DNA from: Parashewanella sp965200795 | GTDB taxonomy: Bacteria; Pseudomonadota; Gammaproteobacteria; Enterobacterales; Shewanellaceae | DNA length: 64,000 nt | Direction of reading: 5' to 3' | NCBI GenBank assembly: GCA_965200795.1 | Contig: CBDAVB010000012.1 | Coordinates: forward strand, 1-64,000 | Shown here: positions 22,079-30,276 of the stretch, one piece after another | Layout: each line of letters opens with the position of its first letter | Numbering within the stretch: the stretch's first letter is position 1 | The notes under the pieces: model-generated | What the model was told of the DNA's origin: nothing | The model's database searches: none | Seen by the model: the letters and a program-made list of their open reading frames with translations, nothing else | Program-made: the position numbers and the translations under genes

Positions 22079-23761
22079 TTAGAACCACCTTGGGATTTTT
22101 TCAATGGATTCTTTTTTGATGGCATTAGAGATAGTGCCGTACTGACGCCCCATGCTTTTGTGCGAATGGCCAGTAATTTCATCTTGCACGGCTTCTTGCA
22201 CACCATTTTCACGACAAGCGGTGATAAAGCTATGTCTAAAACCGTGATAATGGCGTAACCCATCTCGTTGTATCTTGAGTTCGCTTTGAAGATATTTACC
22301 AAACCACTTAGATACATTGCCGTGGTATTTGCCAGCCGTATTCTGTTTGAGTTCTGGGAACAAAAGCCCATCCGATGGTAAAGATGATATGTAACGGGCT
22401 AACCCAAGCTCCAGCAAATGAGAGTGAATAGGAACATACCGAACCTTGCCAGACTTCACCGACTGATCCTCACGTTCATTAGTTATCTTTAGCATTGGTA
22501 TCTCGCCATTAAGGTCAATATCAGCAACATACATCTGAGCAATTTCTTCAACCCTTGCACCTGTATAAGCAAGAATTAGCGGTAACCAGCGAGTTGCTTT
22601 ACCATAGTTGGCTTTTTGAGGCTTGTAATCGGTTGCAAATAGGCGTGATTGGAAAATCTGCTTGATTTCAGCTGTTGTGTAGCCTTTATTGACATCAGGG
22701 TTAGGTATAGCCTTCTTAATGTCGCTAGAAACACCATGAACAGGATTAGTCTCAATCAAACCTTCAGCAATCGCAAAAGTGAATACCGCTGAAACAGCGT
22801 TCAGCTGCTTTTTGATATTACTTTGGCTAATTCGTGGAAGGTTATCTTTTTCAGCACGCTTGATTTGGTCATCAAGTGACAATAACTTGATTTCTGCCTT
22901 TGCTCTAGCCGGAAGCTTTTCAAGTATTCGTCTAAACTCAGCAATATCACGACGCTTAATCGTTGCGATTGGCTTATTAGAGTACATGGCAATAAACCGA
23001 TTGATTGCCGTACCATAATCCATAAGCCTTACTTTGGCTTTATCAGGTTCTCGCAACTTCACTGCATCGCTGTATGATCTCCACAACTCTTTCATTGTTG
23101 TGCCGTCTTCGACAATTTCTTGCGATTTTTGTACGGCATCAGCATGAAAGCCATGATTGGCTAGCTGAATATCTGATGCTTTCTTAAATAAAGCTGCTTG
23201 AGTCATCTCAAGATAAGCAACGGCAAACTTTGTTAACAGCTTTCTGTACTGAGTGCCATCCAGTGACGGATCAATTTGATACTTCACAAGTGACGTTTCA
23301 AACAGCTCTTTCAACAGGCTTTCAAGTTGCTCATATTTCTTTACTAACCTTGGGTTATCTTCTTTTATCGATTTGTCCGATTTCAGGTTTTCCAGATCAT
23401 CAAGTAGCATCATTACAGGGTAATTATTCTCTTCAATGATTCCATCACCTTGTATTAAATAGGGGTTAGCCGCATGTGGAGCTGAACCTAACTTGATAGC
23501 TACCTGTTTGCGCCATTCAAAAATGATGCAATCTATGATCGAGTCAGTCAGTTTTGATTCACTTTCTAGCTTAGTACGTGCAATGCTTAATTGAGCACGA
23601 AGATCAGACATTACACTGTTATAGTTATCTTTAGCCTCATTTGGGTCTCTAGTTTTAAGCGAGCGTTTGAGTTCACGCTTACCGATTATGCTTCTGAGTG
23701 CGGCAGGAACACCCAATCGTGCGTAGTAAACGCCGTTGGAATTTTTGGTTGGAGATGACAT
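22079..23761 (-). CDS. Tyrosine recombinase (integrase) of the tRNA-Ser island
   Basis: About 560 residues, long for the family owing to an extended N-terminal part. Residues 1-60 have the SAM-like/arm-binding motif NSNGVYYARLGVPAALRSII and the ELKRSLKTRDPNEAK segment typical of large phage-type integrases. The catalytic domain has LAYTGARVEEIAQ (first Arg), HYHGFRHSFIT (His-x-x-Arg), EITGHSHKSMGRQYG (His and the nucleophilic Tyr). The gene ends toward the island and starts 156 bases from the tRNA-Ser gene, whose 3' end it presumably uses as attachment site. TTTGTACCA repeats just upstream are probable arm sites. Start 23761 or 23773 are both possible. Confidence 0.93.
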   Translation of the reverse strand: MSSPTKNSNGVYYARLGVPAALRSIIGKRELKRSLKTRDPNEAKDNYNSVMSDLRAQLSIARTKLESESKLTDSIIDCIIFEWRKQVAIKLGSAPHAANPYLIQGDGIIEENNYPVMMLLDDLENLKSDKSIKEDNPRLVKKYEQLESLLKELFETSLVKYQIDPSLDGTQYRKLLTKFAVAYLEMTQAALFKKASDIQLANHGFHADAVQKSQEIVEDGTTMKELWRSYSDAVKLREPDKAKVRLMDYGTAINRFIAMYSNKPIATIKRRDIAEFRRILEKLPARAKAEIKLLSLDDQIKRAEKDNLPRISQSNIKKQLNAVSAVFTFAIAEGLIETNPVHGVSSDIKKAIPNPDVNKGYTTAEIKQIFQSRLFATDYKPQKANYGKATRWLPLILAYTGARVEEIAQMYVADIDLNGEIPMLKITNEREDQSVKSGKVRYVPIHSHLLELGLARYISSLPSDGLLFPELKQNTAGKYHGNVSKWFGKYLQSELKIQRDGLRHYHGFRHSFITACRENGVQEAVQDEITGHSHKSMGRQYGTISNAIKKESIEKIPRWF

Positions 23762-23773
23762 TCTTAATACCAT

Positions 23774-23832
23774 AGTTTTGTACCAGTGCTTTGTACCAAA
23801 TTTAAGGGTTAGGCTGGTACAATTCGGTACGA
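23774..23832. promoter_or_regulatory. Right-end repeats TTTGTACCA, probable integrase arm sites
   Basis: TTTGTACCA occurs at 23777-23785 and 23790-23798, with inverted GGTAC-type copies near 23815 and 23826. The same motif is found just inside the left end (1101, 1123). The integrase promoter must also lie here. No gene is present from 23774 to 23916. Confidence 0.5.
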
Positions 23833-23882
23833 AACCATGGTTGGAATTGTGAGAAAAGTCACTATTCCATTGGTTTATAACG

Positions 23883-23911
23883 AAAAAACCCCAGCATTTC
23901 TGCTAGGGTTT
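23883..23911 (-). terminator. Terminator of tRNA-Ser
   Basis: On the minus strand CCCTAGCA-GAAA-TGCTGGGG is followed by TTTTTT, six bases beyond the tRNA 3' end. This terminator is carried by the island copy. Confidence 0.8.
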
Positions 23912-23916
23912 GAATT

Positions 23917-24004
23917 TGGCGGTGAAGGAGGGATTCGAACCCTCGATACGTTTCCGTATACACACTTTCCAGGCGTGCTCCTTCGGCCACTCGGACACTT
24001 CACC
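23917..24004 (-). tRNA. tRNA-Ser (GGA anticodon)
   Basis: Folds into a full class II tRNA. The acceptor stem is GGTGAAG / CTTCACC, the D arm has GAGTGGCCGAAGG, the anticodon stem CACGC/GTGTG has loop CTGGAAA (anticodon GGA), there is a long variable arm (TACGGAAACGTA) and a T arm with GGTTCGAATCC, ending GCCA. The last 30 bases are duplicated at 1011-1040, so this gene is the integration target of the island and was rebuilt by it. Confidence 0.95.
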
Positions 24005-24245
24005 ATATTTTGATGTTGCCGACAGCTGTATCAGCAACGGAGCGCTACTTTATCTAAAGCGATCATTAGGGTCAAGCAAAAATGCTGATTGCTGTTTTGA
24101 TTGACTAAATGCTAGTCAGAGTAAACAATTTCATAAATACCAAGGTGCTTACAATGTTACTGATAATATATACCCGTGATCATTCAAGATGCGATTTTTT
24201 CAAACAAAGGCTTGCAATTTTCTGTAATGAGATCATCATAGCAAC

Positions 24246-25365
24246 ATGATTGAAATATCCTTAACCAAAGAAGAAAAACATTCTCTGGAATCACGACATA
24301 AATCGTCAAGTGATAGCCGTGAATGTGACCGAATTAAAGTTGTTCTGTTACGTTCAGAAGGCTGGTCTTATTCTTTAATTGCTCAAGCGTTACGGATAGA
24401 TAAAACAACAGTCAAACGTCATTTTGATGACTATCAATCTCAAGAAAAACTGAAACCCGAAAATGGCGGTTCAGTCAGTCGGCTCACTCCAGAGCAAACC
24501 GAGTTTTTGATAGCCCATTTAACAAAATTCACTTTCGCTCATACACATCAAATTGTGAGTTATATTGATGAAACCTTTGGTGTGAAATTTACGGTTGCAG
24601 GGTTAAACAAATGGCTGCATCGCAATGGCTTCAGTTACAAAAAGCCTAAGGGTGTTCCCCATAAATTTGATGAGCAAAAGCAAGCCGAATTTAAAGAAAA
24701 ATACGAGACATTAAAGGCCGAAAAGCCTGATAATGAGCCAATTGTATTTATGGACGCTGTCCATCCTAAGTACCTAGTCAATTGCTTTCATCTGAAGAAG
24801 TCGCTCTTGACTGGCGTTTCAGAAAGAAAAATATTCGATTACATTTGACTGGGTACTTACCATGGCAACAAAGCTGTCTTACGGTTGGATAAAAAGAGGT
24901 GAAGATAAGCTGATTAACACCACAGGCAGCCGTACTCGCTTGAATATTATTGGTGGCATTCAGCTGGGGAAGTCGGCTGATACTGTGACAGCCCAATATG
25001 AGCGCGTCAACCAAGAATCTGTTGTGGATTTTTCAGTAAAACTGAAAGCTCAACATTCTAAAGCTGAGCGTATTCACCTCATCTTAGATGGTGCTGCTTA
25101 TCACCGAGCAGGCAGCGTAAAAGAAAAAGCAAAGGAGCTGAAAATCGAGCTTCATTACTTACCACCATACAGTCCGAATTTAAACCCAATTGAGCGGCTC
25201 TGGAAAGTAATGAATGAGCATGTGAGAAATAATGAATATTTTGCTTCAGCCAAAGAATTCCGAAAACGGATAAATCATTTTTTCGATGTCAAACTTCCAG
25301 AAATCGCGGATACTTTAACGAGTAGGATTACTGACAACTTTCAAACGCTCACATCTGCAACTTGA
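24246..25365 (+). pseudogene. IS630-family transposase split by an 89-bp MITE
   Basis: Codons from ATG 24246 match the intact 342-aa transposase of copy 2: HTH segment KHSLESRHKSSSDSRECDR and YSLIAQALRIDKTTVKRHF, then EPIVFMDAVHP with the first catalytic Asp. After DAVHP the reading enters the MITE and stops at 24848. The rest, from ATKLSYGWIKRG (24862) through LILDGAAYH and LPPYSPNLNPIERLWK with the other catalytic residues, continues in another frame to 25365. The MITE adds 91 bases including the duplicated TA, so the frame cannot be restored. Confidence 0.93.
24769..24857 (+). mobile_element. 89-bp MITE, copy 1
   Basis: Terminal inverted repeats AGTACC(T/C)AGTCAA, flanked by a duplicated TA (24767-24768 and 24858-24859). 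Comparison with the uninterrupted IS630 copy 2 (CCTACC at the same site) proves that exactly these 89 bases plus TA were inserted. An identical copy lies inverted at 47419-47507. It is noncoding. The TA target and short inverted ends point to mobilisation by an IS630/Tc1-like transposase not present in this window. Confidence 0.93.
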
Positions 25366-25485
25366 ATTTGCTTGGGTATATACAGTTTCTTGTATCGATT
25401 ATGTCAGAAAAGAGCCTATGATGGTACAAGTAAGGGAGGCTGGAAAAGCAGATGGTCGTGGATTTTTTTTAGGCTCTTCGTCGTT

Positions 25486-25906
25486 TCATATGGATTTAAG
25501 CAGTTCTGATGCACTACTTTTACCTTTAACGATAAAGTTGGCATCATTCGCATCTAACCCGGCAAAATAAGGCGTGTTCACATAACCAGAATCCGCTTGA
25601 AACAGACTGTTTAATCCCTCCATCCGAGCATTGGTGTAAATCGAAGTCCAGCGCTGCAAAATCCGCTCCGCATGTCTTTCAACGGTCGCAAGCGCCTTAC
25701 GAACCGGCTCTGATATGTCAACCTCACTCAGCCGACTTTGCAAAATTAATGAAGCGTGTCAGTCTCCAGCGCGCCGTGTGAGAGGTTTCTGCATTGCGTG
25801 CCCATCGAAGTTGCGCTTTTATTCTCCGGGCTGTTGCCGTATCCAAATCACTGGCTTGCAACTCAGCAAGGGCTTCTTTTGTTTTCAGTAAGTGCGCCGT
25901 CAGCAT
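25486..25906 (-). pseudogene. C-terminal remnant of an ISL3-family transposase
   Basis: Two minus-strand frames joined by a frameshift near 25735. The upstream piece has SDLDTATARRIKAQLRWARN then ARWRLTRFINFAKSAE. The downstream piece has VERHAERILQRWTSIYTNAR and MEGLNSLFQA, the hallmark C-terminal helices of ISL3 transposases (DDE_Tnp_ISL3). The catalytic core is missing. The flanks 25379-25485 and 25907-26135 show no gene. Confidence 0.75.
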
Positions 25907-26135
25907 TTTTTAATCTCTGAGGGTCGCACTCCCCGCAGCTTGCGGCGAAAAATAGGTGAATGAGTGAGTTTATACATAAGAGCCATAACGTAACTGTTTT
26001 GTTATACCACCTAGTTTTCCCAGCAAAATACAGAAGGGCAGTTTTTGATGAATCAGTTAACTATGCTGTACCCGATCTTTAAAACAAATCTTTAAGATGA
26101 TAGATCTCTAACTCAGGCTGCCGATTTTTGATTGG

Positions 26136-26945
26136 CTAAATAAACCTGATTTGGCGTTTGCTCATCAAGCCCTTGATGGCAGCGCTCCTCATGATAAAAT
26201 CGAAAATATTTCCCATTTCTTGCTCTGCTTCTCTCGGTGTGTTGTAAGCCTTAAGATAAACCTCTTCGTATTTCACGCTACGCCATAAACGCTCGATGAA
26301 GACATTATCTACCCAGCGACCTTTACCATCCATACTGATGCTGATTTCTGAACGATTCAGGACGTCTGTGAAAGCCTTACTGGTGAATTGACTTCTTTGA
26401 TCTGTATTGAAAATATCAGGTTTGCCAAAATTAGCAAACGCTTCCTCTAAGGCTTCAACACAAAAATCCGTATCCATTGTGTTTGACAGCCGCCGTGACA
26501 AGACTTTCCGACTATGCCAGTCCATAATCGCTATTAGGTGGAGAAACCCTTTAGCCATAGGGATGTAGGTGATATCTGTACATCAGGTTTCATTGGGTTT
26601 TGTGACCTCACGATCCCGTAACAGGTACGGATAAACCTTCTGTTCGTCACTCTTTTTACTGAGCTTGGGTTTAGGATATACGGCGTAAATCCCCATGGCT
26701 CTCATAAGGCGATTTACCCGCTTTTTATCAGTGAAGATGTCTCGCTACCAGCTCGTTTTTAATACGCCTGCAGCTCATATACGGGTATTTCAGGTGTATT
26801 TCATCAATGGCTCTTCTCAACCGTAATTCCTCCTCAGAAATACCCGCTCCCCGATAGTAAGCACTTGAACGTGATATCGAAAGAATTTGGCATTGCCGAG
26901 TGATGCTCAGCTTGATGGTTTTGTCCGGCTTTCCCTTTCGCCGGG
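26136..26945 (-). pseudogene. IS3-family transposase OrfB, broken
   Basis: Upstream part: YRGAGISEEELRLRRAIDEI then YPYMSCRRIKNELVARHLH ends in a stop after a frameshift near 26750. The core carries a TGA in place of the Trp codon in the NETWCTDITYI context (near 26580). From 26558 the frame is open: FLHLIAIMDWHSRKVLSRRL, IFNTDQRSQFTS, with the DDE Asp residues, ending in NQAPNQVYLA-like degraded codons. At least two lesions make it non-functional unless supplied in trans. Confidence 0.85.
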
Positions 26946-26951
26946 CTCAAA

Positions 26952-27230
26952 CTAATGACCGAGCACCTTGGCTAAAAAATCGTTCTCCATGGTCAATTGA
27001 CCAATCTTAGCTTGCGGTTTTTCAACATCATCTGACCGCCGGGGTTTCTTGTTACCCCGCTCGAAAAGCAAGGCCGCATTTCCTATGAGTTCTTTCTTCC
27101 AATTGGTAATTTGAGTCGGATATAGGTTAAACTGATTTGCAAGTTCTGATAGCGTTTTATCGCCTTTTGCAGCCGCTAATGCAACTTTCGCTTTGAACTG
27201 TGGTGAGTGATTTTTACTTTTCTTACTCAT
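26952..27230 (-). CDS. IS3-family OrfA (transposase HTH protein)
   Basis: 92 residues from ATG 27230 after GGAGGCAGTT. MSKKSKNHSPQFKAKVALAA then LANQFNLYPTQITNWKKEL is the HTH of IS3-family OrfA proteins, followed by the leucine-zipper part KIGQLTMENDFLAKVLG. The partner OrfB (26136-26945) is broken. One IS end (inverted TGTCCCCAAAAATTTTAGAC) lies at about 27293-27312. Confidence 0.85.
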   Translation of the reverse strand: MSKKSKNHSPQFKAKVALAAAKGDKTLSELANQFNLYPTQITNWKKELIGNAALLFERGNKKPRRSDDVEKPQAKIGQLTMENDFLAKVLGH

Positions 27231-27387
27231 AACTGCCTCCAATTGTATAATTTATGACAACTTTTTTTGGCAGATCGTTCATCTTATTGATTGTCTAAAA
27301 TTTTTGGGGACAGCTCTCACGTTCTTGAATTACGACTATAGTCAGGTGTAAATTAACCCGGTAGCAGGCGCTTGCATGAGGTGCGAT

Positions 27388-27558
27388 ATGAAAAACGCTG
27401 AGAAGGTTAAAAATAACGATAATTCAAAAGCTAAAGTTTCCTCTAAATTAAGCATAAACAGTAAAGGCGAATATAGTTTAGATCTGTCTGACATAAATAC
27501 TCGCAGGAATGTAATGAAAAGGATTAACAGTTTTAAAGGATTTGACGTTTCAGAATAA
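27388..27558 (+). CDS. Hypothetical protein, 56 aa
   Basis: ATG 27388 follows GAGGTGCGAT. It reads MKNAEKVKNNDNSKAKVSSK, then GEYSLDLSDINTRRNVMKRI and ends FKGFDVSE. It is soluble, Lys/Asn/Ser-rich and without motifs. It lies 18 bases upstream of a membrane-protein gene in the same direction, probably one transcript. Function unknown. Confidence 0.5.
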   Translation: MKNAEKVKNNDNSKAKVSSKLSINSKGEYSLDLSDINTRRNVMKRINSFKGFDVSE

Positions 27559-27576
27559 TACAGGAGCTTCATCTCA

Positions 27577-28359
27577 ATGGGTGCCTTTGCCATTGTTTTT
27601 ATGTTCATTTCCGGCTATTTATTTGTTTCAAGAAGTGATTATCAACGGTATATAACCTCAAGAGAATACGGACACCGATATTATTTCAGGTGTTGTACCA
27701 TAGGGTTTATTTCTTGTATTACAGGCTTGACAATCGAATTCATCTTGGACACTCTCAATATTCCTTCTTATTTTCTGCAATTATTGAACACATCCATTGA
27801 GCAGTCATATATACACACCTCTCACCTGACCTTTAAGGAATATCTGGCCTTAAAGTTTTTCTTCGGTTTATCTTTGGGAATGCCGCTGAGCTGGATTGGC
27901 GCAAAGATCCGCAATCGATGCAGCAGTCCTGATATATCTTTAAGTGAGGCATTAAATAGAAAAAACATTTCTCTGGAAAAGTTTATTTATCAGAAAATTA
28001 AGACGTTAGAAACGGTGTTGATAACATTATCGAGTCGTAAGATTTATGTGGGTATTCTTCATAATATGTCACTCGGTGATAGAGAGATAGAATATTTAGT
28101 GATTTTACCTGTCTTGAGCGGTTATCGTGACAAAGATAAGCTGACAGTTAGCTTTACGACTAACTATTATTTTCATTATGCACAAAATCTAGATGATAAT
28201 GGTGAGCCGATTAATGGTAACGGCGCATCTCTTAATGACTTTGTCGAGATAATTCCTGTTACTCAAGTGACACATATCGGATCATTTAACTTAAAAACCT
28301 ATAAACAATTCATCAAGGATAAGTCGCATGAAAATTTAGGCTCGTCTCATAGTCGATAG
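27577..28359 (+). CDS. Membrane protein of unknown function, 260 aa
   Basis: Three membrane segments in the N-terminal half: AFAIVFMFISGYLFV (about 3-18), CTIGFISCITGLTIEFIL (about 44-62) and LKFFFGLSLGMPLSWIG (about 92-110). A soluble C-terminal domain follows with FIYQKIKTLETVLITLSSRK, YVGILHNMSLGDREIEYLVI and HIGSFNLKTYKQFI. The layout recalls small accessory membrane proteins such as DUF6338, but I cannot confirm a family. CAGGAG stands 10 bases before the ATG. It sits between IS remnants with a 56-aa gene upstream. An accessory or defence role is possible. Confidence 0.6.
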   Translation: MGAFAIVFMFISGYLFVSRSDYQRYITSREYGHRYYFRCCTIGFISCITGLTIEFILDTLNIPSYFLQLLNTSIEQSYIHTSHLTFKEYLALKFFFGLSLGMPLSWIGAKIRNRCSSPDISLSEALNRKNISLEKFIYQKIKTLETVLITLSSRKIYVGILHNMSLGDREIEYLVILPVLSGYRDKDKLTVSFTTNYYFHYAQNLDDNGEPINGNGASLNDFVEIIPVTQVTHIGSFNLKTYKQFIKDKSHENLGSSHSR

Positions 28360-28515
28360 CTGATAAAACGGAGCCGATAAACTTCGTGACCTTACCGCGG
28401 CATGGCGTGAAATCTGAGCGCCAAAATCCTAAGAAACTTATCGTCAGCTTCTTAATGCGCAATTTTTTATAGTTAACCGGACGGAATGATGATTAAATCG
28501 AAAGTTACCGGTTTC

Positions 28516-30267
28516 CTATATGCGTTTAATAGCGCTATAAATATCATCATTGATAGCTTTTGCTACGGAATTTAGTTCTAAAAAACCTTTTCTAGCATCA
28601 CTTAATAACTTTGGATTCTGCTTTCCCGCGCAATCTGATAACATTTTAGCTGTGCATTTTTTATCATTACTCTCAATAACTTGCACGGATAGATGTTTGC
28701 AAAAGGTGCTCGGACGATTTGGGTCACCGCTTGGAAAGCGTTCATTCAGAATCCCAAGAACTAATTTAAAGTTGATTCTTGTCTTGTCTGAGGCTGCTTC
28801 CACTGGTTGGTTTACGCCAGCCGGCGGAAGTTCAGCAGGGCTTCTTTCAGGTTTAAGCCCGGCATAAGTTGTACGCCCGTCACATGATTGATTTAATCCT
28901 GTCTCAGTTGTTTCTTCTTCTACTCTTGTTATTAACGGCTGCGAACCAGCCGACATAGTACGCATTTCAAATGCCTCAGGGCTCGTTGATGACGTTTTTG
29001 ATTGTGTTCTTTGTGTTGAAGCGACAGGCTTAGATCTCGTTTTTGTTATCTGAGTTACTGATTTACAAACCCGTTCCTCCTGTGGTCTTTCTGGGAGGGT
29101 AAATTGCTCTTTTGTATCGTTAATCTCAGGAACGTTTTTACACACTGAAGCTCCTTGTGATTCGCGCGTTCTACCGCTATTGTTTTCCTTCGTTGTAGCG
29201 GTTTTTTGGTCAGATGATTGCTTAGGGAAACCTGAAGAAACAGGTGAGCTTGACCCCGCTTTTTTCATCTTTTCTTTATATAATGGCACTGCCGATTTTA
29301 TCGCATTCTTTATCCTGTCGTTTAATAGACAATAAATCACATCTGCTGCTTTGTTACAACTTAATAACTCAAAATAAATGAATACGGTATCTTTTGCCGC
29401 TTCTTTGTGCTGTATATCTGTACATTTATCGGCTTCTTTATCAAGATATCGTAATATCGCTCCACTATATCCGAATTCCATAGTCGCGGAGCCGTCATTC
29501 TTATTTAGATGATTTTTTTCAATCCGCGCGTAGTGAAGCCCCTCAAACACCATTATCCATCGTAATTTATTTTCATAAGATTCTCTGAACATTTCTTTCA
29601 GAAGAGAGTCAAATCCAGGATAGTCAAGCATATGGCGAAGGCAAAACCTGAGTTTAGCTACTGAAACCCCTATGTAACCAGTGGTAACATTTATTAAAGC
29701 TTTTACAAATAGAGGCCGATCTTTAAATGCATTATTAAATAAATAGGTCATTTCTTCCGAGTTTAACTTATTAAATAACACATTAAATACACAAGCAGCT
29801 GATTCCGGTGGCATATGCAATAAAAATTTCACCTTTTCATCATGAGTATGTTTTAAAAGACTATTTGCTTTTATGAGGACATTTTCCCATGCTCCCGTCA
29901 TTACATGAAAAAACGCGGCATGAGTATCTGCATCTGTCTTTGAACCAGGGTCGTATTTGCTAACACCGCAAATGGGGCCTGGTACTCTTATGTATTCAAC
30001 AATACTTGTTTTTTTGCCTGTAATTGCATCCTTCTGTGTTACCGTGGATGAAGTTAGACTGTATTTAGTTACTAGAAATGTGGCAGTACTGTGCTCAGTA
30101 CCGTCAAAGCTCAGAGCATAGCTATAAAGTTTACCATTTACTTTTATGCCGTCCGTTCTTACGTTTTTGTCTCGACCAGTCAGGCTCTGTAACTGATCTA
30201 TTTGCTGCGGTGTAAATTGAAACCGGGGATTGAATGCTGGTTTGATGGCTTTTCCATATACCCTCAC
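28516..30267 (-). CDS. Large lineage-specific protein, 583 aa, probably 5'-truncated by IS630
   Basis: The first half is globular, with QFTPQQIDQLQSL, a GVSKYDPGSKTDADTHAAFF segment and helical stretches such as FLLHMPPESAACVFNVLFN and YLFNNAFKDRPLFVKALI. Residues about 335-480 are a low-complexity Ser/Thr/Gln/Pro/Arg-rich linker. The C-terminal 80 residues are helical (NFKLVLGILNERFPSGDPN, DARKGFLELNSVAKAIN). No membrane segment or signal is seen. The only start is GTG 30267, 10 bases from the end of IS630 copy 2, with no ribosome site; the frame stays open into the IS, so the true N-terminus was probably lost. The modular layout suggests a secreted effector or surface-associated protein, without proof. 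Confidence 0.55.
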   Translation of the reverse strand: MRVYGKAIKPAFNPRFQFTPQQIDQLQSLTGRDKNVRTDGIKVNGKLYSYALSFDGTEHSTATFLVTKYSLTSSTVTQKDAITGKKTSIVEYIRVPGPICGVSKYDPGSKTDADTHAAFFHVMTGAWENVLIKANSLLKHTHDEKVKFLLHMPPESAACVFNVLFNKLNSEEMTYLFNNAFKDRPLFVKALINVTTGYIGVSVAKLRFCLRHMLDYPGFDSLLKEMFRESYENKLRWIMVFEGLHYARIEKNHLNKNDGSATMEFGYSGAILRYLDKEADKCTDIQHKEAAKDTVFIYFELLSCNKAADVIYCLLNDRIKNAIKSAVPLYKEKMKKAGSSSPVSSGFPKQSSDQKTATTKENNSGRTRESQGASVCKNVPEINDTKEQFTLPERPQEERVCKSVTQITKTRSKPVASTQRTQSKTSSTSPEAFEMRTMSAGSQPLITRVEEETTETGLNQSCDGRTTYAGLKPERSPAELPPAGVNQPVEAASDKTRINFKLVLGILNERFPSGDPNRPSTFCKHLSVQVIESNDKKCTAKMLSDCAGKQNPKLLSDARKGFLELNSVAKAINDDIYSAIKRI

Positions 30268-30276
30268 TTTTAAATA

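Larger units (their letters stand above)
1011..23946. mobile_element. 22.9-kb integrative element in tRNA-Ser(GGA)
   Basis: The element is bounded by the 30-bp tRNA-derived direct repeats and has a 564-aa tyrosine recombinase at its right end next to the intact tRNA. It carries a primase-helicase, a Rha-type regulator, HTH and RHH regulators, a restriction-modification pair, an OLD nuclease, a serine recombinase and a cassette of small membrane-active proteins. Capsid, terminase, portal, relaxase and type IV secretion genes are not recognisable. It fits a phage satellite or a self-replicating integrative element better than a complete prophage or a conjugative element. A second integrase at 1-688 suggests a neighbouring island in tandem. 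The boundaries are firm; the class is inferred. Confidence 0.85.
24171..25378 (+). mobile_element. IS630-family element, copy 1, carrying a MITE
   Basis: Ends TACCCGTGATCATTCAAG and, inverted, TACCCAAGCAAATTCAAG, flanked by TA as expected for the family. It is 1208 bp. Removing the 89-bp MITE and the duplicated TA leaves 1117 bp, exactly the length of copy 2 at 30277-31393, which lies inverted. The transposase frame is split by the MITE, so this copy is inactive. From 24005 to 24170 nothing else is seen. Confidence 0.9.

Noticed and set aside
24778..25014. Minus-strand ORF over the IS630 copy
   Set aside because: Antisense shadow of the transposase; the same shadow occurs in copy 2.
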